Below, piece by piece: positions 40,265 to 49,859 of a DNA stretch of 64,000 bases (positions within the stretch are counted from its first letter, which is position 1; the number at the start of each line of letters is the position of its first letter). The notes beneath the pieces were generated by a model. That model saw only the letters and a list, made by a program, of their open reading frames with translations, was not told the DNA's origin and did not search any database. Both the position numbers and the translations under genes were made by a program. The stretch covers positions 248,001 to 312,000 of the forward strand of contig NZ_JAESVD010000002.1 in assembly GCF_016765635.1 (NCBI RefSeq), given 5' to 3'. The DNA is from Shewanella schlegeliana (lineage in GTDB: Bacteria > Pseudomonadota > Gammaproteobacteria > Enterobacterales > Shewanellaceae).

Positions 40265-40294
40265 AAAAAAACGCACCTAAATGTGCGTTTTTTT
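40265..40294. terminator. Bidirectional terminator cupin gene / DyP peroxidase
   Basis: AAAAAAACGCAC (40265-40276) pairs with GTGCGTTTTTTT (40283-40294) between convergent genes. Confidence 0.88.
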
Positions 40295-40315
40295 AATTGT
40301 CTGAACTCTATAACA

Positions 40316-41248
40316 TCAGATAGCGCTATGCATAAAGTCCAGTGAAGGTGCGAAGAATGATGAGCCCGTTAATGCTTGAGTAAAATGCATCAAGTGATCA
40401 TGATTGCCCTCAGCATCACCATGAATCATGCTCTCTAACATCTTTTCAAAATGCACTGAGTTGCGGCAAGTAGAGATAAACATCAAGCCCTGCTCTTTAA
40501 CCGAGCCGTAAGGCATGCTCTGCCTTAGGATCTCCATCGACTTACCTTCGCTATCTTTTAAGTTCACACGCTTAATGTGGCTTGTTAGCGGCTTGTCTGC
40601 AGAGGCATATTCAATATTGTCAGCCTTAGTACGCCCGATAATGTCTTCTTGCTTCTTAACAGGAAGTCGGTTCCACTTACTCAAGTTATGCGTAAACTTC
40701 TGCACATGGATATAGCTGCCACCTTTAAATTTGGAGTCTTCATCGCCAACTAAAGCGACTTCCTGCCTGCTACGTCCCTTAGGGTTCTCTGTACCATCGA
40801 CAAAGCCTGTTAGGTCTCGCGAATCTAAAAACCTAAAGCCGCGCTCTTCGTCTACAAGCTCTACTAAGCCTTCAAACATTTGGCAAACCTCATTGGCCAC
40901 TAAGTGCAAAATATCAAAACGATCACAACGGATCTGCACGAACAGATCAAACTCGATAGCAGGTGCATCCCGGTTATCACGATTCATTGCAGGGAAAGGT
41001 TTTAACAGCTCAGGTCTCGCATTAGGATATAAGGTGTCCCAATAATTAGCACCGATAGCAACAAAGCCATTAAAAGCGCTATCAGAATATTGATCCGTTA
41101 ACTCATGAATATATTGAGCGATAGTCGCCACGCATGGACGCATATCTGACTCAACATTGTCATTTGCATTAAACATTAAATAGACACTGTGCAAGTTTCC
41201 TTCTGCACAAACTCCAAGCTGTTCACGAGGCATAACCTGACTATCCAT
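40316..41248 (-). CDS. DyP-type haem peroxidase
   Basis: 310 residues, DyP fold of two ferredoxin-like domains. The signature GFVDGTENP (distal Asp of GxxDG) is near residue 150, the proximal histidine is expected in the SHIKRVN / conserved segment, and the distal Arg lies in GLMFISTCRN-type region. Such B-type (YfeX-like) cytoplasmic enzymes oxidise dyes, porphyrinogens or Mn2+ with H2O2 and can be packed in encapsulins; no encapsulin gene is next door. It follows fbpC on the same strand after about 195 bases. Confidence 0.92.
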   Translation of the reverse strand: MDSQVMPREQLGVCAEGNLHSVYLMFNANDNVESDMRPCVATIAQYIHELTDQYSDSAFNGFVAIGANYWDTLYPNARPELLKPFPAMNRDNRDAPAIEFDLFVQIRCDRFDILHLVANEVCQMFEGLVELVDEERGFRFLDSRDLTGFVDGTENPKGRSRQEVALVGDEDSKFKGGSYIHVQKFTHNLSKWNRLPVKKQEDIIGRTKADNIEYASADKPLTSHIKRVNLKDSEGKSMEILRQSMPYGSVKEQGLMFISTCRNSVHFEKMLESMIHGDAEGNHDHLMHFTQALTGSSFFAPSLDFMHSAI

Positions 41249-41443
41249 TATTATAAGTAACCCTTCTTCTTAATTAATTTTTCGGCAATATTATCTATAA
41301 CTTTAGTTATTAATGTCATTAACTAACGCACAATAACTAGAATTCATCGTAAATTACCTAAGACTAAACTGAGCTAATGTTGTTTAGCTCACCCATTTAC
41401 TGCGATGACTCACCATTGGTTATCTAACCATTGGCTGCCGCTC

Positions 41444-42472
41444 TTAAAACAAGACCAAACTATGGCGCTTACACTCAATTGCAACGCGTTGCCCAACTAA
41501 CAGATCAGGCTCTGCACTATGCACATCGAGTACATTCTCGGCCACCTGCACTTGGTATTGGCAGACATTTCCTAAGAAGCGGCGCCCTGTGATCTCTCCA
41601 ATACCTGACTCGTCAGCTTTCATTAATAGCTGCTGTGGTCTTAACAAGACTTCAGCTTCGCTGCCAACAGACAGATTGAGAACGGTATCACTGTCCATTT
41701 CACCGATTGCTGTGGCTATGCGCTGGTCGCCGACAACTTTTGCCTTAAGGTAGTTGCCCGCCCCAAGGAAATCAGCCACATATTTGTCTGTCGGTGTTGA
41801 ATACAAGTTTTCAGCGTCACCAGATTGTACAATTTGCCCTTGATTAAAGAGGGCAAGCTTATCGGCAAAGACAAACGCTTCATCTTTACTGTGAGTCACA
41901 AATACGGCGCTTACATTATGTGACTTAAGGATCTCTCTGATCTCCAACATCATCTCACGGCGCACCTTAGCATCGATATTAGAGAAAGGTTCATCCAATA
42001 GCAGCACTTCTGGCTCATAGGCAAGTGCTCTAGCAATAGAGACCCTCTGCTGCTGTCCGCCAGAAAGCTCATGGGGATAACGTTTTTCGAGCCCCTCAAG
42101 CTTAACTAATGCCAGCATCTGCGCTAAGCGGCTAGCTCTTAGTGATTTATCCCGAGTCTCAACCCCAAACAGAATATTTTCGGCAACAGTGAGATGGGGG
42201 AACAGGGCATAGTCTTGAAAGATCATCCCTACTCCTCGTTGCTCACTGGCAACGAAACGGCCATCGTCCGCGACGACTCTGCCGTTGATGATGATCTTAC
42301 CACTAGTAATCGCCTGCAGCCCGGCAATGGCCCGAAGCAGTGTGGTCTTGCCGCAGCCGCTTGGTCCAAGCAGAGCGACAATCTCACCTTTTTCCACCGT
42401 AAGATCTAAGCCCTTTAGTACGACTTGTCCTTGGTAGTCACTAAACACCTGTTGTACTTGTAATGTAGCCAT
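41444..42472 (-). CDS. fbpC: Ferric-iron ABC importer, ATP-binding protein
   Basis: 342 residues. Walker A GPSGCGKTTLL (about 37), signature LSGGQQQRVS, Walker B VLLLDEPFSN, H-loop VFVTHSKDEAF, and a C-terminal TOBE domain. It powers Fe3+ uptake with FbpB. The ATG at 42472 comes one base after the permease stop; a longer reading would overlap the permease. Third gene of fbpABC; iron specificity comes from FbpA and the Fur box. Confidence 0.93.
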   Translation of the reverse strand: MATLQVQQVFSDYQGQVVLKGLDLTVEKGEIVALLGPSGCGKTTLLRAIAGLQAITSGKIIINGRVVADDGRFVASEQRGVGMIFQDYALFPHLTVAENILFGVETRDKSLRASRLAQMLALVKLEGLEKRYPHELSGGQQQRVSIARALAYEPEVLLLDEPFSNIDAKVRREMMLEIREILKSHNVSAVFVTHSKDEAFVFADKLALFNQGQIVQSGDAENLYSTPTDKYVADFLGAGNYLKAKVVGDQRIATAIGEMDSDTVLNLSVGSEAEVLLRPQQLLMKADESGIGEITGRRFLGNVCQYQVQVAENVLDVHSAEPDLLVGQRVAIECKRHSLVLF

Positions 42473-42473
42473 A

Positions 42474-44105
42474 TTAATTATCGTGCTCCAAGGAACGGTT
42501 AAGGTAGATAAGCGGAATGAGGCCAACGAGCACAATCACTATTGCTGCTAAGGCACCGTGCTCTAACTGTTCATCTGATACAAACTGATATACATAGGTG
42601 GCGAGGTTTTCAAAGCCGATAGGCCTTAATAGGAGCGCCGCCGGCAACTCCTTCATACACTCGATGAACACTAAGAGTAGACCTGCAAAAATGCCTTTTC
42701 TGAGCAGAGGTATATGTACCAATCTTAAAAGGCCTAATGGCTTAAGTCCCATGGTGATCCCAGCCATATCCAGTGATGGTGAGATCCGCTTGTAACTGTT
42801 CTCGATGCTACCTATGGCAATTGCAGCAAAACGAATAGTAAAGGCACACACAATGATGAAGCTACTGCCAGTTAAGATAAGCCCTGGTCCTTCAAAACCA
42901 AGGTATTCGGCGAGATCGTTGATAGCGAAATCGAGCTGAGTAAATGGAACCAAGATCCCTATCGCTAAAACCGTTCCTGGCAACGCATAGCCCGTTGAAG
43001 CCAAGCGCGAAGGCAAGGCATCGGCCTGACGTGGACTAATACGGCGAATAAACATCAACACAATGCCAATAACGACACAGATAGCACTAGCTAACAAAGA
43101 GATCCACAAGCTATTAAAACTGTATTCGAAAAACTCTTCATTCCAGCTTTCAGCAAAATAGCCATAGGCGTATTGCAGCAAAATAATAAAAGGCAGTAAA
43201 AATGCTAAAAATAGCAATCCTGCACAATAAGCCGTCGCCGCAAAAGCCTTCGCGCCCGACAAGGAGTAAATATCGAGTTCGCCAGGGCTCGATAATTTTT
43301 GAAATAACTTTTGTTTACGCCTAGCAAAACGTTCAAAGCCAACCATAGCAAAAATCACTAACAACATGATGGTTGAAAGCTTAGCCGCTGCAGTCAAACT
43401 GCCATATTCAAACCAAGTATCATAAACTGCAGTGGTTAATGTCGGCACGGCAAAGTAACTAACCGTAGCAAAGTCCGCCGCGGTCTCCATAGCCACTAAT
43501 GCGCCACCAACGGCTAACGCGGGTCTAGCCATAGGTAAACTTAAACGCCAGAAACTTTTCCACGGCCCACAGCCCATCACTCGCGTGGCCTGACTTAGGC
43601 TCGCCGATTGCTCCATAAAAGCGGTTCTGGCCAATAAATAAATATAAGGAAACAGCACTAGCGCCAACATTATTGCAGCGCCACCTAGGGTTCTCACTTC
43701 CGGAAAATAATAATCTTGAGGGGTTTGCCAACCAAAAGCGGCACGCAAACTTCGTTGCACGGGGCCAGCATAATCGAGTAGATCGGTATAAACATAGGCC
43801 ACAACATAAGCGGGCATGGCTAAAGGTAATAACAGCGCCCATTGGAAAATACGTCTACCGGGAAAGTGGCACTTGGCCACTAGCCAAGCTGCAGGGACTG
43901 CAATGATAAGGGAGCCTATAACCACCCAAAGCATTAACCATAAACTATTGCTGATATAAGTAGGTAGAACCGTATTAAACAGGTGACCAAATACAGCCTC
44001 GTCGGGTAGCAATGACTGAGCAATCAGCGCAATCAAAGGCATGATAATCAACAATGCCAGAGTATAACCCACAACAGACCAGCCCTTGGCTAAGCCTAAA
44101 ACCAT
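42474..44105 (-). CDS. fbpB: Ferric-iron ABC importer, fused permease
   Basis: 543 residues with about 12 hydrophobic helices and two binding-protein-dependent permease domains in one chain, each with an EAA-type loop (RVMGCGPWKSFWRLSLPMARPA near 200 and AGITMGLKPLGLLRLVHIP-like near 450, shown in part). This duplicated architecture is standard for FbpB/AfuB. It moves Fe3+ from FbpA across the inner membrane. Lies about 170 bases after fbpA. Confidence 0.93.
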   Translation of the reverse strand: MVLGLAKGWSVVGYTLALLIIMPLIALIAQSLLPDEAVFGHLFNTVLPTYISNSLWLMLWVVIGSLIIAVPAAWLVAKCHFPGRRIFQWALLLPLAMPAYVVAYVYTDLLDYAGPVQRSLRAAFGWQTPQDYYFPEVRTLGGAAIMLALVLFPYIYLLARTAFMEQSASLSQATRVMGCGPWKSFWRLSLPMARPALAVGGALVAMETAADFATVSYFAVPTLTTAVYDTWFEYGSLTAAAKLSTIMLLVIFAMVGFERFARRKQKLFQKLSSPGELDIYSLSGAKAFAATAYCAGLLFLAFLLPFIILLQYAYGYFAESWNEEFFEYSFNSLWISLLASAICVVIGIVLMFIRRISPRQADALPSRLASTGYALPGTVLAIGILVPFTQLDFAINDLAEYLGFEGPGLILTGSSFIIVCAFTIRFAAIAIGSIENSYKRISPSLDMAGITMGLKPLGLLRLVHIPLLRKGIFAGLLLVFIECMKELPAALLLRPIGFENLATYVYQFVSDEQLEHGALAAIVIVLVGLIPLIYLNRSLEHDN

Positions 44106-44273
44106 AATCTTAACTACCTAAAAATTAAACATCCGTGTACTTTGATAAAAACAAGAAAACCTATCTAAATTGATAGGTTAACTAAAATATGGGTAGGCCG
44201 AGCTAACGCATTAACTTCAAAGCTATACCTTGAGTCTAGCTTGAATAGGTTAGCTCAACCTTAAGAGTACTCA

Positions 44274-45281
44274 CTAGAGATCAAACTTCACTTCATCGAG
44301 TAATTTAATTGCAGCGCCATGATATTCAGCTAGCTTGTAAATCGGTAGGTCGTCAGCTTTAAAGGTTCCCCAAGAAGCGACTAACTCTGAAGGAGCGACG
44401 TCCGCTTTAACAGGGTATTCGTAGTTCACTTCAGCATAAGCTTGCTGCGCCTTATCACCGGATAGATACTCCATCAACTCAAGTGCTGCCGCTTGATTCT
44501 TAGAGTGCTTGGCCAATGCCATGCCTGATACATTGATATGTGAGCCACGGTTATCTTGGTTAGGGAAATTGATCTCTATAGCATCCGCCCATACTTTTTG
44601 CTTAGGATCTTGTAGCATCTTGCCCAAGTAATAACTGTTACCAATTGCTAGGTCACATAAGCCTTCACTTACCGCTTTAACCTGTGCTCTATCATTACCC
44701 TGTGGCTTTCTGGCTAAATTGGCTTTCAAGCCTTCTAGCCAAGTTTTTGTCTCCAACTCTCCATGACGGGCAATCATTGAGGCCACTAACGAAACATTGT
44801 ACGGATGCTTACCACTTCGAGTACAGATCTTGCCCTTAAACTTAGGGTCAGCTAGATCTTCGTAATTAATGTCTAATTTACCTTGTCTATCTTTTGAAGA
44901 ATAAACATTACGTACACGCATCGTTAGCGCATACCACTCATCATCTGGTGAGCGATATTTCTGTGGAATATTTTGTTTAAGAACGTCACTGCTGGCAGGC
45001 ACAACCAGATCCTTTTCAACCAACTCCATCAAACGGTAAAAGTCTGAGGTCAAAACGATATCAGCCTTAGATAGTCGCCCTTCACGCATCATACGTTCGG
45101 CAATACCTTTTTTAGAGAAGACAACATCGACTTTAATACCAGTCTCTTTAGTAAAGTTTTCTAAGATAGGTTCTATCAAAAAGGCTTGTCGATAAGAATA
45201 TACCGTTAGATTATCAGCAGCATTGGCGATAGATGCAAAACAAGTCAGTCCTATAACCGCTAGACTCTTTACCATTTTCAT
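44274..45281 (-). CDS. fbpA: Ferric-iron ABC importer, periplasmic binding protein
   Basis: 335 residues: signal peptide (SLAVIGLTCFASIANA), then ADNLTVYSYRQAFLIEPILE and FTKETGIKVDVVFSKKGIAE typical of the FbpA/AfuA (FutA-like) group. A tyrosine pair near NSYYLGKML is consistent with iron binding by tyrosines. The start at 45281 has GGGAGAAG upstream. A Fur box lies 47 bases before it. First gene of fbpABC. Confidence 0.93.
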   Translation of the reverse strand: MKMVKSLAVIGLTCFASIANAADNLTVYSYRQAFLIEPILENFTKETGIKVDVVFSKKGIAERMMREGRLSKADIVLTSDFYRLMELVEKDLVVPASSDVLKQNIPQKYRSPDDEWYALTMRVRNVYSSKDRQGKLDINYEDLADPKFKGKICTRSGKHPYNVSLVASMIARHGELETKTWLEGLKANLARKPQGNDRAQVKAVSEGLCDLAIGNSYYLGKMLQDPKQKVWADAIEINFPNQDNRGSHINVSGMALAKHSKNQAAALELMEYLSGDKAQQAYAEVNYEYPVKADVAPSELVASWGTFKADDLPIYKLAEYHGAAIKLLDEVKFDL

Positions 45282-45327
45282 TACTCTTCTCCCTGGACAA
45301 GTATCGAAATCATCAGCGTAAAACGAC

Positions 45328-45342
45328 TGATAATAATTCTCA
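45328..45342. promoter_or_regulatory. Fur box upstream of fbpA
   Basis: TGATAATAATTCTCA matches the 7-1-7 Fur element TGATAAT-N-ATTATCA at 13-14 of 14 informative positions (read on the - strand TGAGAATTATTATCA). Its place 47-61 bases before the fbpA start fits iron-dependent repression of fbpABC. Confidence 0.8.
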
Positions 45343-45489
45343 ATTGCAAAGAGGGTAATCAAAACTCATACAAACAGCAAGCTTTTGTCATATTTTTAAC
45401 TCAAAAATGACAACTCGATCTACATAAGCAAACCCTTAACTTATATGGCTTTAGCTAGATAAAATTTCTAATTGACCGAAGAGGTGCAC

Positions 45490-46239
45490 TCACCAATATC
45501 TCTCAACGGTTACCTGTCCTGGCGCACGGCGTAGATTCTTTGTTAACCCCCTCTCTTTCAGTACCTGCTGTGATGCGGTGATCATCTCAGGATTACCACA
45601 GATCATCACTTGTGACTCTTCAGGGTTAAGCCTTAATCCAGCTTTGCTCTCTAACTCTCCGGAGCTGATTGCATCGGGGATCCGACTCGTTAAAGCACCA
45701 TTTAACTGCTCACGAGTCACAGACAGCACCAGTTTAAACTGTTCAGGATATCTTGCTTCATATCCTTTTAGTTGCTCAAGGTAAGCTAAGTCTTCAACCT
45801 TGCGCACGCCATAGGCTAATACTAACCGCTCGTATGTTTCCCAAGGTTCGCAAGTGTCCATCATCGAGATAAAAGGTCCAACAGCGGTACCTGTGGCTAA
45901 AAACCACAAATGCTTTCCTTTTGCCTCATCCGTCGGTAGCTCATCTAGGGTCATAAAGCCTGAGGCTTTAGTGGCGACATCGATAACATCACCGACCTTA
46001 AGTGCTTGTAAGTTGGGTGACAATAGCCCCTCTTCTACGGCCACAGCCAATACCTCTACATAGCCACAACCAGGAGGATTAACTAACGAGTAGGCTCGGC
46101 CAATTCGTTTATCATCAATAACCTGGCTCAGCTTAATAAACTGCCCAGCCTTAAAATCTCCAATATCAACTTTAATCTTTAGCGAGAACAGCTTATCGTT
46201 CCAATCTCGCCTCTCTATGACCAGTCCTTCAATCCACAT
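45490..46239 (-). CDS. fpr: Ferredoxin--NADP+ reductase
   Basis: 249 residues. FAD-binding barrel with RAYSLVNPPG (RxYS), NADP-binding part with LATGTAVGPFISM and the C-terminal VERYW aromatic end typical of bacterial Fpr. It exchanges electrons between NADPH and ferredoxin or flavodoxin, supplying Fe-S assembly and redox defence. GGAGGCGC precedes the ATG. Located about 210 bases upstream of fbpA on the same strand, probably a separate unit. Confidence 0.95.
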   Translation of the reverse strand: MWIEGLVIERRDWNDKLFSLKIKVDIGDFKAGQFIKLSQVIDDKRIGRAYSLVNPPGCGYVEVLAVAVEEGLLSPNLQALKVGDVIDVATKASGFMTLDELPTDEAKGKHLWFLATGTAVGPFISMMDTCEPWETYERLVLAYGVRKVEDLAYLEQLKGYEARYPEQFKLVLSVTREQLNGALTSRIPDAISSGELESKAGLRLNPEESQVMICGNPEMITASQQVLKERGLTKNLRRAPGQVTVERYW

Positions 46240-46379
46240 AGCGCCTCCAATAAAACGGCTGACCGAGCAAGGTAACGCTCAGCACCCCCTAGTAAATGGT
46301 AAAACTAGCTAAGCTTTTATTTCATATTCATAAAGATTAGTCTAGCCAAGGATGAAGATGTCATTAAAGGAGTGAACTC

Positions 46380-46946
46380 ATGAGGACGAAAATTAAATTA
46401 ATCACAGCAAATATTGTCGTTATGCTGCTATTGACTATCAGCTTCATCACTATAGCTAAGCCAAATGACACGCTAGGGATCGATGCAAACAGTAACTCTC
46501 CAGCAAAAATCGTTGTATTAGTCAGGCATGCAGAAAAACGGGATGATGGCACTCGCAACCCTGTACTAAGCGAGGCGGGGCAACAAAGAGCAAAGGCATT
46601 GATAGAAGCGCTGCAACAGCTGGAACTGTCGCAACTGATTGCTTCTAACTACCAACGAACTCAATTGACCTTAGATCCCATTGCCAACCAGAGGAAACTG
46701 CCAGTAATCATCGCCGATAGCCAATTTGGACTGGATGCTCATATCGCCTCCATCGTGACTTTAGTTAATCAAACCTCGGGGAACAGCTTAATCGCTGGGC
46801 ACTCCAACACAGTCCCCCTCATCATAAAGGCGCTCGGCGGCCCGAAAATTCCAGCCATTGAAGAGAGCCAATACGCTAGTCTCTATCTACTATCCATTCC
46901 TAAAGAGGGGGCGGTAAGCCTGATTCAAACCCATTTTGGAAATTAA
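46380..46946 (+). CDS. SixA-like histidine phosphatase, exported or membrane-anchored
   Basis: 188 residues: a hydrophobic N-terminal segment (signal or anchor, about 8-27), then a histidine-phosphatase fold with VVLVRHAEKRDDGTRNPVLS (catalytic His50 of the RHG motif, here RHAE) and the second histidine in LIAGHSNTVP. The RHAE start is shared with SixA and with phosphoglycerate-mutase-like proteins. A periplasmic location is inferred from the N-terminus, so it probably acts on small phosphate esters or another periplasmic substrate. AAAGGAG before the ATG. Confidence 0.8.
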   Translation: MRTKIKLITANIVVMLLLTISFITIAKPNDTLGIDANSNSPAKIVVLVRHAEKRDDGTRNPVLSEAGQQRAKALIEALQQLELSQLIASNYQRTQLTLDPIANQRKLPVIIADSQFGLDAHIASIVTLVNQTSGNSLIAGHSNTVPLIIKALGGPKIPAIEESQYASLYLLSIPKEGAVSLIQTHFGN

Positions 46947-47142
46947 TTATCTAAAACAACACCACACATCCAGACGAATTAAAACGCAATTGTAATGAAA
47001 AAATAATCAAGCCTGTTTACTATAAATGGTTAGTATATTAGTCTTTAAATGATTAAATACCATTTCGGGAAAGGGGATAACCGAACTTCTACACAAGATT
47101 TATTTGGTACAAGACTATCAAGGTGGCAGTGAGGAAAACACA

Positions 47143-47340
47143 GTGAACGATTCCAACAACCCTTCAAAAAGTAAGGCTTTATCAGCAAGTTGCAGCAGTT
47201 GCCAGCGAATGAACAATATTGAGGGAGAATTTATTTGCTTCAGAGAAGGCAAAATCATCGGACTGACTCCAACGAAAGAACCTTCTCCTCAAACTAAACT
47301 AATCTGTGACGGCTGGAAAATGGGTAAGCCTGTAGGCTGA
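47143..47340 (+). CDS. Small cysteine-rich protein, unknown
   Basis: About 65 residues, starting at GTG 47143 with GAGG seven bases upstream (a longer reading from ATT/GTG at 47104 lacks a ribosome site). It contains SCSSCQRM (CxxC) and later FICF and LICDGW, so four cysteines could bind zinc or an Fe-S centre. No family recognised. Convergent with the small gene at 47353-47616. Confidence 0.5.
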   Translation: MNDSNNPSKSKALSASCSSCQRMNNIEGEFICFREGKIIGLTPTKEPSPQTKLICDGWKMGKPVG

Positions 47341-47352
47341 GTGAATAAACAG

Positions 47353-47616
47353 TTAAGCAATTAGCATTCCCGCATAGTCCCTAGCTGAAAATTTGGGCTC
47401 ATATAACAGGCCTTGTAACGGTTCGACTGGCGTCACTTTTGCTAAACCCAACCCTCGCGTCGTCACTCGCATACCGGCACATAACTCAAAATATACCACT
47501 TCAAGTTCATCTCTCTCTAAGCCGCGCTTTTTTAGGGTGGCCATAATCGCAAGCCAATCAGTATTAACTTTGCTGTCCTGTCCTTCAATATGCACCAGTA
47601 TAGGTATATTTTTCAT
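47353..47616 (-). CDS. Hypothetical 87-residue protein
   Basis: A soluble protein, MKNIPILVHIEGQDSKVNTD..., with alternating hydrophobic strands and a helix in the first half. GAGAAGG lies six bases before the ATG, and codon use looks like neighbours, so it is probably real. No domain recognised. It lies downstream of nothing on its strand; the ABC exporter is 130 bases away in the same direction. Confidence 0.55.
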   Translation of the reverse strand: MKNIPILVHIEGQDSKVNTDWLAIMATLKKRGLERDELEVVYFELCAGMRVTTRGLGLAKVTPVEPLQGLLYEPKFSARDYAGMLIA

Positions 47617-47744
47617 TGTGACCTTCTCTGCATTAGCGTTCCGTTAAGTTGATGCCAATTATAGGCACACGAAACTGAACCTACGCTGAATCCTAGACAG
47701 TTTATTAATCAATATTAGTCTATTAGCATATCTGAAAGTTGAGC

Positions 47745-49517
47745 CTACTCCTGCTGCACTCGCCATAAATTAGCATAGAAACTTTTCGCGGCAAGCAGCT
47801 CACTATGGCTACCGGTTTCAACCACTCTGCCCTTGCTCAAGACAATGATACGGTCGGCATCGACAACAGTGGAGAGTCGATGGGCTATGACAAGGCTTGT
47901 ATGGCCTTTTGCCACTTCCTTTAAAGCTGTTAAAATAGCCTGTTCGGAATGGCTGTCTAAAGATGAGGTGGCCTCATCGAAGACTAAGATGGGTGACTTC
48001 TTCAGAATCGCTCTCGCAATCGCGACTCGCTGCTTCTCCCCACCAGATAGCTTTAAGCCACGCTCACCAACCTTGGTTTCACCACCTTCGGGTAAACTGT
48101 CGATAAACTGGCTCAGATGGGCCATCTTAATTGCTGCATCTATCTCTTCGGCCGTTGCATCGGGGCGGCCATAACGGATATTCTCAATTAAGGTATCATT
48201 AAATAGCACGGTATCTTGGGGCACGATGGCTATGGCTTGGCGCAAAGCACTCTGAGTTAACGTGCGAATATCATGACCATCGATGCAGATTCTCCCATCG
48301 ATGACGTCATAAAAACGAAATAACAGCTTCACCAAGGTCGACTTACCCGCCCCACTGTCGCCAACAATGGCCACTTTCTGACCCGCTTCTATGGAAAAGC
48401 TGACATCAGCTAAGATTGTCCGTGAGTCATAACTAAAGCCTACGTGCTCGAATGAGACTCGACCTTGACTTAAAACTTGGTTACAGGCATCGGCCGAGTC
48501 TTGAATAGAAGGAACCTTATCTAATAGATCGAACATTCGTTCGATATTGGCAAACGCGCCACGGATCTCCCGATAAACAAACCCCAAAAAATTAAGAGGA
48601 ATAAAAAGTTGCATCATAAAGGCATTGATCAGCACGAAGTCGCCTATGGTCATCTTGCCTTGAACGACATCATAAGCTGCCATGCCTAACATCAAGGTCA
48701 TCGCCACCGAGATGATACAAGCTTGACCCGCATTGAGTGCAAACAGAGAGAGCCTGTTTTTGCGTTTAGCCACTTCCCACTGCGCTAATGCCTCATCATA
48801 TTGCTTGGCTTCATACTGCTCATTATTAAAATACTTAACGGTTTCATAGTTAAGTAGACTATCAATTGCCCGAGTGCTGGATACTGAATCGGCTTTAGCG
48901 GCATCTCGCACATAACCTGTGCGCCACTCGGTAGCAATAATGGAATATACGCCGTAAGCGATCACAGAGAGTAGCGTCACACCAGCAAAAGCGTAGCCGT
49001 AGTTATAAAATAAGATCCCGACGACCAGTACTATCTCAAGAATCGTCGGCACAATATTAAACACCATGAAGCGCATCAAGAAACTCATGCCACTGGTGCC
49101 ACGCTCTATGTCTCGCGACAAGCCGCCAGTTCTGCGTTCTAAATGAAACGCCATATCCAAACGATGGAGGTGATCAAAAACCGCCATGCCCAATCGACGT
49201 ATGGCACGCTCAGTCACGCGCCCAAATAGCGTGTCCCTCACTTCGGAAATAATAGTATTGAGTAGACGAATACAGCCATAAGCGATGACTAAAGAGATAG
49301 GAACCGAGATCAGCTCCTTGGCAGAAGAGTCCGAGAGCCCATCCACTAGTGCCTTAAGCACAAACGGTAAGCCAACACTGGCCAACTTCGCGATGACTAA
49401 ACATAGCATTGCCAAAGCGACCCTAGATTTAAATTCAATTAAATAGGGCCATAACATGCGTAGTACATGCCAATTTAATTTACCTATCGGTCCATCGAAA
49501 TAGAGAGAGGGGCGCAT
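47745..49517 (-). CDS. ATM1-type ABC exporter (permease-ATPase fusion)
   Basis: 590 residues: a six-helix transmembrane domain (about 20-310) followed by an ATPase with Walker A GDSGAGKST (about 389), Q loop, signature LSGGEKQRV, Walker B ILVFDEATSS and H-loop IAHRLSTV. The helix pattern and sequence (WHVLRMLWPYLIEFKSRV; NYETVKYFNNEQYE) match bacterial ATM1/ABCB7-like half-transporters, which export glutathione persulphides or metal-thiol conjugates. It works as a homodimer. Standalone gene. Confidence 0.9.
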   Translation of the reverse strand: MRPSLYFDGPIGKLNWHVLRMLWPYLIEFKSRVALAMLCLVIAKLASVGLPFVLKALVDGLSDSSAKELISVPISLVIAYGCIRLLNTIISEVRDTLFGRVTERAIRRLGMAVFDHLHRLDMAFHLERRTGGLSRDIERGTSGMSFLMRFMVFNIVPTILEIVLVVGILFYNYGYAFAGVTLLSVIAYGVYSIIATEWRTGYVRDAAKADSVSSTRAIDSLLNYETVKYFNNEQYEAKQYDEALAQWEVAKRKNRLSLFALNAGQACIISVAMTLMLGMAAYDVVQGKMTIGDFVLINAFMMQLFIPLNFLGFVYREIRGAFANIERMFDLLDKVPSIQDSADACNQVLSQGRVSFEHVGFSYDSRTILADVSFSIEAGQKVAIVGDSGAGKSTLVKLLFRFYDVIDGRICIDGHDIRTLTQSALRQAIAIVPQDTVLFNDTLIENIRYGRPDATAEEIDAAIKMAHLSQFIDSLPEGGETKVGERGLKLSGGEKQRVAIARAILKKSPILVFDEATSSLDSHSEQAILTALKEVAKGHTSLVIAHRLSTVVDADRIIVLSKGRVVETGSHSELLAAKSFYANLWRVQQE

Positions 49518-49859
49518 TTGTCATTCCAAAAAAAATTTAAAATTCAAACTCAGGTCATTTTTAAATAAATGACAGTAAGTTAGCTTAAATCCATACTCAA
49601 AACATCACGATGATGTATATAAAAAGTTAACGACCACAGGGCGCAAGCTATGTTATCGTACGACTTTAGTCCGATAGAGTGTGCTTTTGCCTCTCCACTA
49701 GGAGTAGTTTGCACATTTTTCGGTAATTTTGTATTAAGTAGCGCAAATTCTGTTAACTCAAAGAAAAGAATTTGATACTCTGCGGCAAAATATTAAAAGT
49801 AAACAGGCAGAAAGGGCTTAATTTAGCTCTTTTCAAGTTAACTAAAAAAGGATGCAAAC
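49518..49859. other. Divergent intergenic region ABC exporter / small gene
   Basis: No gene supported, though a weak 41-codon frame exists at 49650-49775 (rejected). The promoters of both neighbours must lie here; AAGGAT stands just before the small gene. Confidence 0.5.

Noticed and set aside
49650..49775. A 41-codon frame (MLSYDFSPIE...) between the ABC exporter and the small gene
   Set aside because: Only weak ribosome site, no recognisable pattern and short; chance frames of this length are common.
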